Positions 35,301 to 43,387 of a stretch of DNA of 64,000 bases are shown in pieces. How positions within the stretch are numbered: position 1 is the stretch's first letter; every line of letters starts with the position of its first letter. Source of the DNA: Hoeflea_A sp963921345. Its GTDB lineage: Bacteria > Pseudomonadota > Alphaproteobacteria > Rhizobiales > Rhizobiaceae. The notes beneath the pieces are model-generated. The model was not told the origin of the DNA, searched no databases, and saw only the letters and a list, made by a program, of their open reading frames with translations. The stretch lies in contig CAWUFE020000007.1 of assembly GCA_963921345.3 (NCBI GenBank), forward strand, positions 930,001 to 994,000, in the 5' to 3' direction. The position numbers and the translations under genes were made by a program.

Positions 35301-38300
35301 GCTATGTCGCCAACGAGACCAAGCACATCGTGGCGCTTCCGGCGACCCTGTCGGTGCATGAGGGTGGCATGGGCACGTCGGGCACGATGCTGTCGCAGGA
35401 GCGCTATTACTATGACGGCTTGGCGCACCGCATCGCCCCCGACAAGGGGCATGTGACCACCCATCTCGTGCTGCAGACGCCCGTGGATGACGGCTACGTC
35501 ACACCCACCTACAGCAATGAGCTGTCGGACGAGGACTTTGTCACCTCGCTTTATCTCATCCTGCTGGAGCGCCAGCCGGACCAGGGCGGCTACAGCTACT
35601 GGCTGTCGCTGTTGCAGGGCGGCCATATCACCCGGGACGGTCTCTTCGATGCCTTCATCAACTCTGCTGAAGGTCAGGCGGTCATCGCCAACCATCAGGC
35701 CGGTGGTGATCCGAACCTCTCCGACGAGGCGTTCCTGAACCTGCTCTACGAAGAAATCCTCGGCCGACCGGCTGACCCCGGCGGAATCGCCTTCTGGCTG
35801 TCGCGCATGCAGGATCCGGTCGACCCGGCGACCCGTTCGGAGGTGCTGGAATCCTTCCTGCTGTCGAACGAGGACTTCGTCACCTTTCTCTATGTGGAGC
35901 TTCTGCAGCGCGATCCGGATGCCGGCGGCTACAGCTTCTGGCTGGCGGCCCTGGCCAACGGCATGACGCGCGACGAGGCGTTCGACGCCTTCGTTAACTC
36001 GCAGGAATATCTGGCGCTTTTGGAGGCGCAGTCCCAGGCGGCATTGCAGGCTGCCGCGATCATCACCACCCGCAGTTTCGACAGCTACGGCAACCTGATT
36101 GCCGAGGTGGACGGGGAGGGCAACCGCACAGAGTGGGACTACGATTCCACCTATCACCTGTATCCGGTGACGACCCGCAATCCACTCTATCTCGCCGGCG
36201 ATACCCGCCATGTGACGACAGCCACCTACAATGCGGTCTGCGGCACGGCGGCTTCACGGACCGGCCTTGACGGTGTGACGCACACCTTCAGCCAGGACGA
36301 GTTCTGCCGTCCCTCCGGCAAGACGAACACCCAAAACGGCTCCAAGCAGACGGTCGCCTTTTTCAACGAAGGCAACCCGGCAACACAGTTCATCCGGACG
36401 GCCAAGAAGCTTCAGAACGGCACAGTCTGGGGGCGTAAGGACAGTTACTTCGACAGCCGCGGCGTGTGGCGAAACGCAACCTGCGCGGCAGATTGCACGG
36501 CTACCGATATCGTCGACATGGCGACCGATGCCCGAGGCAACATCTATCAGCGGTCGCACCCTTATCGCTCGGGCTCGGCACAAACCTATTCCACCATCCA
36601 TTCCTTCGACTGGGCCGACCGGCCGGTGCTGACGCAGCTTCCGGATGGCGATTCACGCGCGATGTCCTACCTGTTGGCACCCACCGTTGCCGCCGGCAAC
36701 ACGGCCGGCAACGTGCCGCTGACGGCGGTGCGGGTGAATGACGAACTGAACCGCGATGCGGTGGCGGTGACCAGCACGCGTGGCAAGCTGATCTATACGG
36801 ACAAGGAGACGGCCGGGGTCGAGGAGTGGCATTCCTATGACGGTGTCGGACGTCTGGTCGGCGTAAAGGACAATATCGGCGCCGTCTGGACCTACACCTA
36901 TGACCTTGCCGGCAACCGCCTGTCCGTCAGCGATCCTGATCTCGGCGACTGGGCCTATACCTATGACGGCGCCGGGCGCCTGTCGACGCAGACCGATGCC
37001 AACGCTACCACTGTCATGACCACCTATGACGGTCTCGACCGGGTGAAGAAGCGCGAGATCACCGCGCCTGTGGTGGTCGACCCGGTATTGGCCGACAACA
37101 CCTATGACGAGGCACGCAGCGGCTACTTCAACATTGGTCGGCTGACGACGACATCGAACAGCCAAGTGACGAAGACGTTGGACTATCATGCCTCCGGCAA
37201 TGTGGCGAAGGCGGTGTCGAACATTGGCGCGGTCAGCCATACGACGGAAACCGGCGAAGATTCGCGCCAGCTGCCGACTTGGAAGCTCTATGACCCGCAT
37301 CTTGTTGCGGTAGGTTCAGTGAGCCAGCCTTGGACCTATGGCGACGACGGCCGGCTCGAAACCATCCCGTCGGTGATCACCAGCATCACTTACGAGCCCG
37401 ACGGCCAGGCGAAGCAGGTCGTTTACGCCAACGGCGTAACGACGGACTTCACCTACGATGTGCACCGCCGCTGGCTGGACCGCATCGTTACAAAGAAGGC
37501 TGACAACACGGTTCTCATCGACAATAACTACACAAGAGACAAGCTCGGCCGTATCACGGCGATCAGCGGGCTGACGACATCGGATAGTTGGAACTACGCC
37601 TACAGCGATCGCGACGAGCTGGTGACGGCGACCAATCTCGGCGACGGCAGCCTGTCAGAGACGTTCTCCTACGACATTGGCGGCAATCTGCTGACGCGCA
37701 CGCGCCTGACCGGCAGCTTCGCCTACCCGGCAGGCAGTGCGGCCCGTCCGCACGCGCCACTGAGCCTCAATGGCACCAACTTTGCATACGACGCTAACGG
37801 TAACATGACGAGCGACGGCACCCGAACGCTCGAATGGGACAAAGCCAATCGCCTGAGTGAGGTAACCAATGGTGCCGGCGCGAAAGTCCTGTTTGCCTAC
37901 GGGCCGGATAATGCTCGCATCTGGAAGATTGGTGCCGGCGCGGACATTCACTATCCAGATGCCGATGCTGAGATCGACACCTCAGGCGAGCCGGACACAT
38001 CGGGTGTCTACGCGTTGAACGACTATACCCGCTACCCGCACATGGACGTCAAGTTCGTGGGCACCAGCCCGATGTTCATCCATCGTGATCACCTGAGTTC
38101 GACCCGCATCGTAACTGACCAGTCAGGCAATGTGGTCGAGAGCACGGCATATGCGTCGTACGGCGAGCCGACAAACGCGGCGATGACAACCCAAAAGGGC
38201 TATATCAACGAACGGCACGATCCGGAGACAGGACTGATGTACCTGAATGCACGGTACATGGATCCAGCATTCGGGCGGTTCATATCGCCCGATGATTGGG

Positions 38301-38995
38301 ATCCAATCCTGAACGGGGTCGGACCGAACCGCTATGCCTATGCCTCAAACGATCCGGTGAACCGTGCTGATCCGAATGGTCACTTTGATTTGACGCAGGG
38401 TGCGTGGTTCCCATGGAACGCTGATTTCAATCTTGACGGCAAAGTTACAGATGATGAGGTCCAGGCCCATCAAGAGGCTCTTCAAGCCTTTTCAGAGACG
38501 TTGGCGACTGTCGCCAACGAAGTAGTGGGGCCGGACGTCAACGCGGCGAAGGAGTTTTATTACGACCCCAGCATCCCAGGCGCGATCATGGTTGCTGTCA
38601 GTATCGCGCCTGGATTAAAGCAGGCAAAAAAAGTTGGTGATGCCGGCAACTATGTATATCGTGCACTTCGGAAGGGAGAGGATCCAACGAAGGGTCTTTT
38701 CGCACGAAACCCAACTGCGAACACGACACCTGCATCTCATATTAATGGTAAGAAGGATAGCCAATGGATATCCACCACCAAAGATCCAAATGTGGCAATG
38801 AAGAAATATAATAAAGAAGGGAATGGAGTTGTTCGGGTTGACCTCAATAAGGTAGAAACAGAAGTGTTAGACGTATCCGATGGTGTGCCGAATGGATGGG
38901 ATAAGGTTGACAATTTCGCTCGACAAGATCAGGAAGTCTTAATAGAGAAAGAAATACAAGCAAATGCAATTACTATTGTTGTGGATCCGAAATGA
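32333..38995 (+). CDS. Exported YD/RHS-repeat polymorphic toxin with DUF4214 repeats and ART-like tip
   Basis: 2220 residues from MRTNSLRR (32333), with a long Sec-type signal (LPAVALLAASIALPQTAVLAS). The N-terminus (about 55-330) is SpvB-like (GRGSVDYTYPLDLP, YGWGLDGFTVV). FG-GAP-type loops with D-x-(D/N)-x-D-G follow (VDFDRDGFDE near 399; DVNGDGAADF; DLNADGLAD; DFNGDGITDG near 767). Three DUF4214 repeats lie at about 1062-1235 (LSDEDFVTSLYLILLERQPD and two relatives). YD repeats run from about 1245 to 1900, and the RHS core (YLNARYMDPAFGRFISPDDW) ends near 1990. The AT-rich tip (about 2015-2220) contains YRALRKGED, QWISTTKDPN and DQEVLIEKEI, matching the R-S-E order of ADP-ribosyltransferase toxins. 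The shell encapsulates the toxin; delivery is probably by the adjacent type II system. Confidence 0.85.
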   Translation: MRTNSLRRGCAAVYRSLGSNFGSGHWKLPAVALLAASIALPQTAVLASDTIQQDAPSATVGNFPEASGRGSVDYTYPLDLPKFRGIEPKIVLRYNSARKTRRSGRYQGWLGYGWGLDGFTVVERATEGRGTPKYDSSDIYLLNGNELIECASGTVSPSCDHGGTHTRQHENYNRFFYHNAPGAAWHNSWDVTGRDGTKIHLKATDYFNPTSTTGINSSQFYRWMVQWVNDTDGNYVSYDYQCDEAPACYPDTISYNGVVVKFYLETRPDLIMMANGESLTRYEKRIKTIETKVGGAMHSAVTLQYDEDPYSGSSRLTGILRYGTDAVVSANGTVTSGTSRPLVSFDYYDVNPTHTQVSKAIPMEKPETDPVQCHGGDEDCNGGNPQPEYGFRIGTSVTAVDFDRDGFDELYRTRHYQKLESIDEADSTFDRFTVHVSSNVVAFDATGDIQQPVSISSLNHRAEVLGNSATAGQYPEALNSFRGQPVSLLNPQTIEIFGGAAASNTDNMNPGEGTVETYSRAAGLQSWCRGQPDGSYGQICATGDVYSSISNAFLASGGVFTDRDGDMVSVRETTNGNWRDVHGVADFRGDGRRIPYKIGETHLEVDGSSSFSVAHAGDRDRQQNGVYTATRGSGRVVIDVNGDGAADFVEMDMATNEIAYSRELRIYLNTGSGFVRIDGGNVLLPASPQSNNYAYMPSFVDLNADGLADTVAGQVAGAILGTPSPGTAVERKAAFLRLRTSINNFEVVKKSNYSLSNGYPEEPLAYGDFNGDGITDGIFNVDGESATSTVWFSDYPDGTPGLLKQVTTELGSTVAMKYTPSSRFTNTFMPFVMAVVTSISRDTGRGQSDETTYAYEGGDYDTGLRRFLGFAKITETKPKAHGEASNPTVERQYRMDIASYGRPSVTIHKDGSGAERRKVTNTYTVNTTNKPFTALKSAAETKLTETSLSGGSTSLTTRTEYIYDAYGNVTEQRDLGRTDITGDEFTTYRGYVANETKHIVALPATLSVHEGGMGTSGTMLSQERYYYDGLAHRIAPDKGHVTTHLVLQTPVDDGYVTPTYSNELSDEDFVTSLYLILLERQPDQGGYSYWLSLLQGGHITRDGLFDAFINSAEGQAVIANHQAGGDPNLSDEAFLNLLYEEILGRPADPGGIAFWLSRMQDPVDPATRSEVLESFLLSNEDFVTFLYVELLQRDPDAGGYSFWLAALANGMTRDEAFDAFVNSQEYLALLEAQSQAALQAAAIITTRSFDSYGNLIAEVDGEGNRTEWDYDSTYHLYPVTTRNPLYLAGDTRHVTTATYNAVCGTAASRTGLDGVTHTFSQDEFCRPSGKTNTQNGSKQTVAFFNEGNPATQFIRTAKKLQNGTVWGRKDSYFDSRGVWRNATCAADCTATDIVDMATDARGNIYQRSHPYRSGSAQTYSTIHSFDWADRPVLTQLPDGDSRAMSYLLAPTVAAGNTAGNVPLTAVRVNDELNRDAVAVTSTRGKLIYTDKETAGVEEWHSYDGVGRLVGVKDNIGAVWTYTYDLAGNRLSVSDPDLGDWAYTYDGAGRLSTQTDANATTVMTTYDGLDRVKKREITAPVVVDPVLADNTYDEARSGYFNIGRLTTTSNSQVTKTLDYHASGNVAKAVSNIGAVSHTTETGEDSRQLPTWKLYDPHLVAVGSVSQPWTYGDDGRLETIPSVITSITYEPDGQAKQVVYANGVTTDFTYDVHRRWLDRIVTKKADNTVLIDNNYTRDKLGRITAISGLTTSDSWNYAYSDRDELVTATNLGDGSLSETFSYDIGGNLLTRTRLTGSFAYPAGSAARPHAPLSLNGTNFAYDANGNMTSDGTRTLEWDKANRLSEVTNGAGAKVLFAYGPDNARIWKIGAGADIHYPDADAEIDTSGEPDTSGVYALNDYTRYPHMDVKFVGTSPMFIHRDHLSSTRIVTDQSGNVVESTAYASYGEPTNAAMTTQKGYINERHDPETGLMYLNARYMDPAFGRFISPDDWDPILNGVGPNRYAYASNDPVNRADPNGHFDLTQGAWFPWNADFNLDGKVTDDEVQAHQEALQAFSETLATVANEVVGPDVNAAKEFYYDPSIPGAIMVAVSIAPGLKQAKKVGDAGNYVYRALRKGEDPTKGLFARNPTANTTPASHINGKKDSQWISTTKDPNVAMKKYNKEGNGVVRVDLNKVETEVLDVSDGVPNGWDKVDNFARQDQEVLIEKEIQANAITIVVDPK

Positions 38996-39318
38996 ATAAA
39001 TATACAGGCCTAGAGGCGCTGAACCAGAATCTGGACAAGGAGTGGCTTGAGGGCGGTTTTTTATACAAGCTTCGCAATCTTGAGTTTGATGTTTCTGGTT
39101 ATATGCGTTTTGAAGGCTTGCTGCACACAGCTAAGCAGGTGGATAATCAAACAAGCGATGCAATTAATAGAAGATTTGTTAGATTGCTCTGGTTTGTGCC
39201 ACAGTTTGTCGAATGGCAAATTGAAAGGTTGATCGATGCTGGGGCTGATCCGGATGTTGTTAAGGGTGCGGCTAACAATATCCGTGAGCTTGTGGGGCAA
39301 ATACTGGGAGAACCATAG
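38992..39318 (+). CDS. Probable immunity protein for the YD-repeat toxin, 108 aa
   Basis: ATG overlaps the toxin stop by four bases (ATGA), the standard place for an immunity gene. Like the toxin tip it is clearly more AT-rich than the preceding 6 kb, so tip and immunity were probably acquired together. The product is a soluble helical protein (NQNLDKEWLEGGFLYKLRNL, VEWQIERLIDAGADPDVV) without signal peptide, as expected for a cytoplasmic neutraliser. No immunity family recognised. Confidence 0.6.
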   Translation: MNKYTGLEALNQNLDKEWLEGGFLYKLRNLEFDVSGYMRFEGLLHTAKQVDNQTSDAINRRFVRLLWFVPQFVEWQIERLIDAGADPDVVKGAANNIRELVGQILGEP

Positions 39319-39660
39319 CCTTCACAACCATTTTGTTCGGTGAGCATTGCGTATCGACGAATTTACGCTGCGCAAGCGCTATATAGGTGCGCCGAGAGGG
39401 TAATCACCTGACACATCCGCTTCGAGCGGCTTGATCAGGCGACTTGTTTCTAGATGGTCTCTTTCCCTTTCTGCTCTCCTTTTCTGATGTGCGGATTTTG
39501 CTAGCCCATCGACGAATGCCCGAGAAGGTGGTCCTGCCGTTCATGTTGCGGCCATGAAGTGACGCTTGGGCAACAGTGCCTTTGCAGAACAGCCACACGC
39601 GGTATATTCTCAACTGATCGGTTCAATTTGAGCCAATGAAATCAATCAGGGAAAACCACG
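39319..39660. other. Intergenic after the immunity gene
   Basis: No gene supported on either strand. It separates the toxin module from phage-type genes and contains no second immunity copy or orphan tip that I can see. Confidence 0.4.
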
Positions 39661-39951
39661 ATGCGCTCGTTGGATGGTCGGCTCGCCAAACTGGAGAATA
39701 CGATCGGGGGGCGGGAAAAACCAAGTGAAGCTCGGTATCTAATTGTCCTGCACAGTTGTGCGGACAACGAAGCAAACAATGCCGAGGTCAGGCGGCATGG
39801 GTTCGATCCCGCGGACCCAAGTGTCCTGGTTACCGCAGTCTGCGTCACCTTAGTCAGTCCCTGTGGCGCAACTGAGCCGTACTATCCGGAACCGAAGTTC
39901 GTGTCTGCGACTGACCTTCTTAACAAGAGGCCCGTCGAATGCCGAGTGTAG
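39661..39951 (+). CDS. Small phage-type protein, 96 aa
   Basis: Begins MRSLDGRLAKLENTIGG, a short coiled-coil N-terminus typical of small proteins encoded just before phage terminase genes, followed by a beta-rich part (ARYLIVLHSC). Overlaps the next gene by 13 bases, indicating co-translation. Function unknown. Confidence 0.55.
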   Translation: MRSLDGRLAKLENTIGGREKPSEARYLIVLHSCADNEANNAEVRRHGFDPADPSVLVTAVCVTLVSPCGATEPYYPEPKFVSATDLLNKRPVECRV

Positions 39952-40388
39952 GCGGAGCGAGGCCAGGCGCAGGGCGCCCAAAAGGCAGCCTCAGCAAGAA
40001 GCACGTCGAGGTCCTGGCTACCGCGGTATCGGAAGGCATCACGCCTGTTGAGTATATGCTCAATGTCATGCGTGATGAGACCGTGGATGAAAAGCAGCGT
40101 GCCTGGGCAGCGGAAAAAGCCGCGCCCTTTGTACATCCGCGGCCGGCGCCTTTGGCCCGATCGATTGAGATCGAGCTTCCTGATACGTCCACTGTCGAGG
40201 GGATAGCCGGCGCTCTCAACCGCATCACTCAGGCTGTCGCATGCGGGGAGATCACGACGACCGAAGCTCAAGGCCTGGTGTCAATCGTTGAGGCTCAGCG
40301 GAAGGTGATCGAAACTGGTAAGATGATGGAGCGTATATCGGCTCTAGAAAAGGCGATTTCGGCAGGTGCAGTCCAGCAGGGCAGGTAG
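39939..40388 (+). CDS. Phage terminase small-subunit-like protein
   Basis: 149 residues. The N-terminal GGARPGAGRPKGSLSKKH motif is characteristic of terminase small subunits and related phage proteins, followed by helices (VEVLATAVSEGITPVEYML) and a C-terminal coiled coil (MMERISALEKAIS). It would recognise phage DNA for packaging. The large subunit is not adjacent: its only trace here is the remnant at 20.8-21.3 kb, 19 kb away, so packaging genes are separated or lost. The integrase gene lies 130 bases downstream on the other strand. Confidence 0.6.
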   Translation: MPSVGGARPGAGRPKGSLSKKHVEVLATAVSEGITPVEYMLNVMRDETVDEKQRAWAAEKAAPFVHPRPAPLARSIEIELPDTSTVEGIAGALNRITQAVACGEITTTEAQGLVSIVEAQRKVIETGKMMERISALEKAISAGAVQQGR

Positions 40389-40520
40389 AATTTCCCTCAG
40401 ACGGTTCGTGTTTCCCAGAGACCGGTGAACCCGGAAGGGCAGACCTGCGAGCGGATATAGACAACGCAACGTTGATGGCGCGCAAGACCGCGCCTCATTT
40501 GGCCGGAAGGCCGGAGCAGC

Positions 40521-41861
40521 CTAAACAGCGTCATCGATGAAACCGGCTTCAACCCTGCCTGATGCCCGCACCCGAATATCTGTCACATTGTCGGCGCCGG
40601 AGATAACCTGCCGCAAACGGTCGCTCCAGAGATCCAGCGCCCGCCGCTTTTCGTCCAGGTAGTCGTACACGACATAGTCGCCTGTGACGGCCGCACCACC
40701 GCCGGTGTCGGTCTGGTGAGCGAGCACTCGTGAAATGGTGAAGTGCGGCACACCTGCCTTTCCAAGTTCTGTTGACCCGGTTCGCCGTAGATCGTGCGGG
40801 GTTGCAGAAGGAATACCGAGCTGTGCCACGATGCGATTCATGGCCTTGGACATCGCCCATCGGGACATGGGGGCAGGGGCATCGGTAGAGGAGCGCCCTG
40901 ACTGGAAAACCCATTCCCCGCCTCCGATTACCTCTTGCGCCGCCTCCAGTACCTCAAGCGCCATTTCGTTGAGCGGCACCACATGTGTACGGCGACCCTT
41001 CATCCGTTCGGCCGGTATCAGCCACGTCTTGCTGTCGAAATCGAATTCCGACCACCGGGCGCCGATGACTTCACCGCTTCGTCGCATGGTCGCGATCACG
41101 AGCATGATGGCCAGCCCCATTTCGAGAGAAAGGGTCAGGTCGTTTACTCGGGCAGGCCGCTCACATGCCAACCAAACGGAGCGCAGTTCGTCGGCATCGA
41201 GCACACGCTCACGGGGCCGCTGCTTCACCGCTGTGATGTTGGTGGCCGGGTTGTATTCCAGAAGCTCCTCGAGGACAGCATAGTTCAACATCTGCCGCAT
41301 GATGTTTCGGCAGTGCCGACCGATGGCAGGGGTATTTCGAGATACCCGTTTGATGAACGACCGAACGTCGGCGCGGCGGATGTCGTCAATGGATGAGGAT
41401 CCAAACTCCGGCTTGATGTGGTTCTTGTAGATGGCCCGCTCATCGGCGATCGTTCGCGGGCTCTTCGGCCGAACGTTGTCGCCATCCTTGTGGTGGCCAA
41501 GGGCGGCGTCGTTCCAGTAGGCATCCGCGAGCCCGTCCAGCGTTCGCAGCCGTTTGGCCGCCGCATCGGCCTTTGTTCTCCTTTCTGTCGCAACCACGTC
41601 TGTGCCGGCCGATATGGTACCCTTGATCGTTCGCGCCCGCTCACGAGCCGCCTTGAGCGATACGGCAGGGTAGGGGCCAATCGCCTTGCGGCGCTGTTCG
41701 CCAGCATTGTTCCTGTATCGTATTGACCACGACCGTTTGCCGGTCTTGGTGACTCGGAAGATAAGGCCGGGCTCACTGCCCGGGCCGGTGTCGCGCAGTT
41801 CAAGCCGGTTCTGGCCCAGACCGGGCGAGGAGTTCTTGAGGACATCGGTGGTCAATTTCAT
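40521..41861 (-). CDS. Tyrosine-recombinase integrase
   Basis: 446 residues from MKLTTDVL (41861); a longer frame to 41975 is possible. N-terminal DUF4102-like arm-binding domain (PGLIFRVTKTGKRSWSIRYR, KAIGPYPAVSLKAARERA), SAM-like core-binding domain, then the catalytic domain with Arg in MRRSGEVIGARW, HDLRRTGST (H-x-x-R), VLAHQ and the nucleophilic Tyr in YDYLDEKRRAL. P4/phage-type integrases of this kind insert elements into tRNA 3' ends; a tRNA-Thr fragment lies 196 bases beyond the start. All catalytic residues are present, so it may be active. Confidence 0.93.
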   Translation of the reverse strand: MKLTTDVLKNSSPGLGQNRLELRDTGPGSEPGLIFRVTKTGKRSWSIRYRNNAGEQRRKAIGPYPAVSLKAARERARTIKGTISAGTDVVATERRTKADAAAKRLRTLDGLADAYWNDAALGHHKDGDNVRPKSPRTIADERAIYKNHIKPEFGSSSIDDIRRADVRSFIKRVSRNTPAIGRHCRNIMRQMLNYAVLEELLEYNPATNITAVKQRPRERVLDADELRSVWLACERPARVNDLTLSLEMGLAIMLVIATMRRSGEVIGARWSEFDFDSKTWLIPAERMKGRRTHVVPLNEMALEVLEAAQEVIGGGEWVFQSGRSSTDAPAPMSRWAMSKAMNRIVAQLGIPSATPHDLRRTGSTELGKAGVPHFTISRVLAHQTDTGGGAAVTGDYVVYDYLDEKRRALDLWSDRLRQVISGADNVTDIRVRASGRVEAGFIDDAV

Positions 41862-42057
41862 CGTGATTGCTTCCCGACCTACTGACTTCGAGAGGGTATC
41901 CACATGCTTTTGGGGGCACACCGGGGGCACACGAAACGTCACCCGTATTGCATGTTCTCGCACCCTACCGCACAACAGCGGCGAATTACAGTCGCGATAA
42001 ATAGAAGAAAAACAGCCGGTTATGCATCTACCGCATTTTCACGCATTTTGGAGCCCC

Positions 42058-42106
42058 CTGATTTGTAATCAGTAGGTCGGGAGTTCAAGTCTCTCCGGGG
42101 GCACCA
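42058..42106 (+). other. attR-type site: displaced 3' end of tRNA-Thr(TGT)
   Basis: Contains the anticodon arm (CTGA-TTTGTAA-TCAG, anticodon TGT), the T arm (GGGAG-TTCAAGT-CTCTC) and the 3' acceptor strand with CCA, but no D arm. This is the piece that an integrating element displaces. With the neighbouring integrase it marks the right boundary of the island; the intact tRNA-Thr should lie at the left end outside the window. Confidence 0.8.
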
Positions 42107-42245
42107 ATCAAGCCTTTGAAATCAAAGCCTGTATTGAATGCTGGCGTTCCAAACGGTTTGTGGGTCTTCGTCGAAGACGGGGGCATCCGTATATGATCAG
42201 CAGTATGTGGGTCATTTCTGTATCAGATTTCTGCTTCTTTGGCCT

Positions 42246-42602
42246 TCACGCGCAGAGAGCTCGAACGCGCTTTCTGTAGTTTTCAAAGTTGCGGAACCCG
42301 AAAGCGCGGCGTTGGATGAGCTTCATTTTTCGATGATAGCCTTCAGTGATGCCGTTTGATCGTGAGAAGCGCCACATGCGTGCGATCTCTTGCTGCCAGC
42401 TTTGCAATGTCTTTGCGAGCTTTTGACAATCCCTGAAGCCGCTCTGCCGGAGCTGGTCGATGGCCTCCAACAGTCTGCGCACCAATGTCCTGCACTGTCT
42501 TTTGGATTGGTTCTTGGCGGTCAACACGTCCATCAGATCTTCCTTGAAACGTGCCCTGGCGTTACGCTGCCACGGCAGCGCAACCAGAAACGCGCGCGCC
42601 AA
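42246..42602 (-). pseudogene. ISL3-family transposase remnant (C-terminal part)
   Basis: 118 residues resembling the end of ISL3-type DDE transposases: a helical region (CRTLVRRLLEAIDQLRQSG) and then FSRSNGITEGYHRKMKLIQRRAFGF, where NG.TEG..RK.K...R...GF is the family's terminal motif containing the last acidic catalytic residue. The N-terminal two thirds are absent. It is an old insertion just outside the attachment site. Confidence 0.75.
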
Positions 42603-42759
42603 GCCAGAGCGCCCTCACTGGACGGTTACCTTCATGCTGGTCAGCGAGTCCTTGAGTATGCCGCAGACATCCTGGGAGTTGCATTTGACAAAAAGTAAGA
42701 CTTGGGTGCCAATGCCATCGTCGCAGCCTTTGATCCAAACCGATTTGCCTGAAGAGCCC

Positions 42760-43215
42760 ATGATCCGACGACGCGAATTTCTGATCACCGGCAGCGCAGC
42801 CGTCGCGGCCTGTGGCCTGTTCGCGTCGCCTGCGCAAGCCGCCAGAGGCAGCATCGTCACAAGGCAGGCGCTTGGCGCGCTCAATGCATACCGAAGTTCC
42901 AAACGGCGCGGCGCGCTCACCGCTGACGCGGCGCTCGGGCGGGCGGCGCTGGATCATTCAAAGTCCATGGCAAAGTCCGGTCGGCTCAACCACAACCGGT
43001 TCCGCGCGCGCATGCGCAGTCACGGCATTGCCGGCAGCGCAGCCGAGAACGTTGCCATGGGCCAGCCCAACCTGGCATCCGTCATAGCATCGTGGCAGAA
43101 GTCGCGCGGTCACCGACGCAACATGCTCGGCAATTTCAGTCGGGTCGGCGTCGCCGTCGCCCGCGATTCCGCCTCCGGCAATCGCCCCTACTGGACCATG
43201 ATCCTGGCCAGGTGA
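42760..43215 (+). CDS. CAP-domain (SCP/PR-1-like) protein with Tat signal
   Basis: 151 residues from MIRRREFLITG (42760); the longer frame from 42460 reads through the transposase remnant on the opposite strand and is rejected. RRREFLITG followed by a hydrophobic stretch and SPAQAA is a Tat signal. The CAP domain shows ALNAYRSSKRRGALTADAAL, HSKSMAKSGRLNH, AENVAMGQ and SPGHRRNML-like WQKSRGHRRNMLG, as in bacterial CAP proteins, which act outside the cytoplasm in unclear roles. Short for the family but complete. Confidence 0.8.
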   Translation: MIRRREFLITGSAAVAACGLFASPAQAARGSIVTRQALGALNAYRSSKRRGALTADAALGRAALDHSKSMAKSGRLNHNRFRARMRSHGIAGSAAENVAMGQPNLASVIASWQKSRGHRRNMLGNFSRVGVAVARDSASGNRPYWTMILAR

Positions 43216-43387
43216 TCTGACAAAGAACGGTTTGCCCATGACTGTGATCGCCCATATTCTGGTTACATTCCTTCGGGAACCCGGACCCGTCTAAGTGACA
43301 CCGCACAACGGCAAGCTTGACGGGTCTCATTCGTTCTAGGAGCGTATCGAGCGCCGGCTGGAACTGAACGATCAGGGGTGAGCGAGC

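Noticed and set aside
42047..42106. A tRNA-Thr lacking the D arm, because GCCCCC just before the anticodon arm could pair with GGGGGC at the 3' end
   Set aside because: Bacterial tRNA-Thr needs its D arm; the CCCC run is next to the att junction and the fragment is explained fully by integration into a tRNA 3' end.
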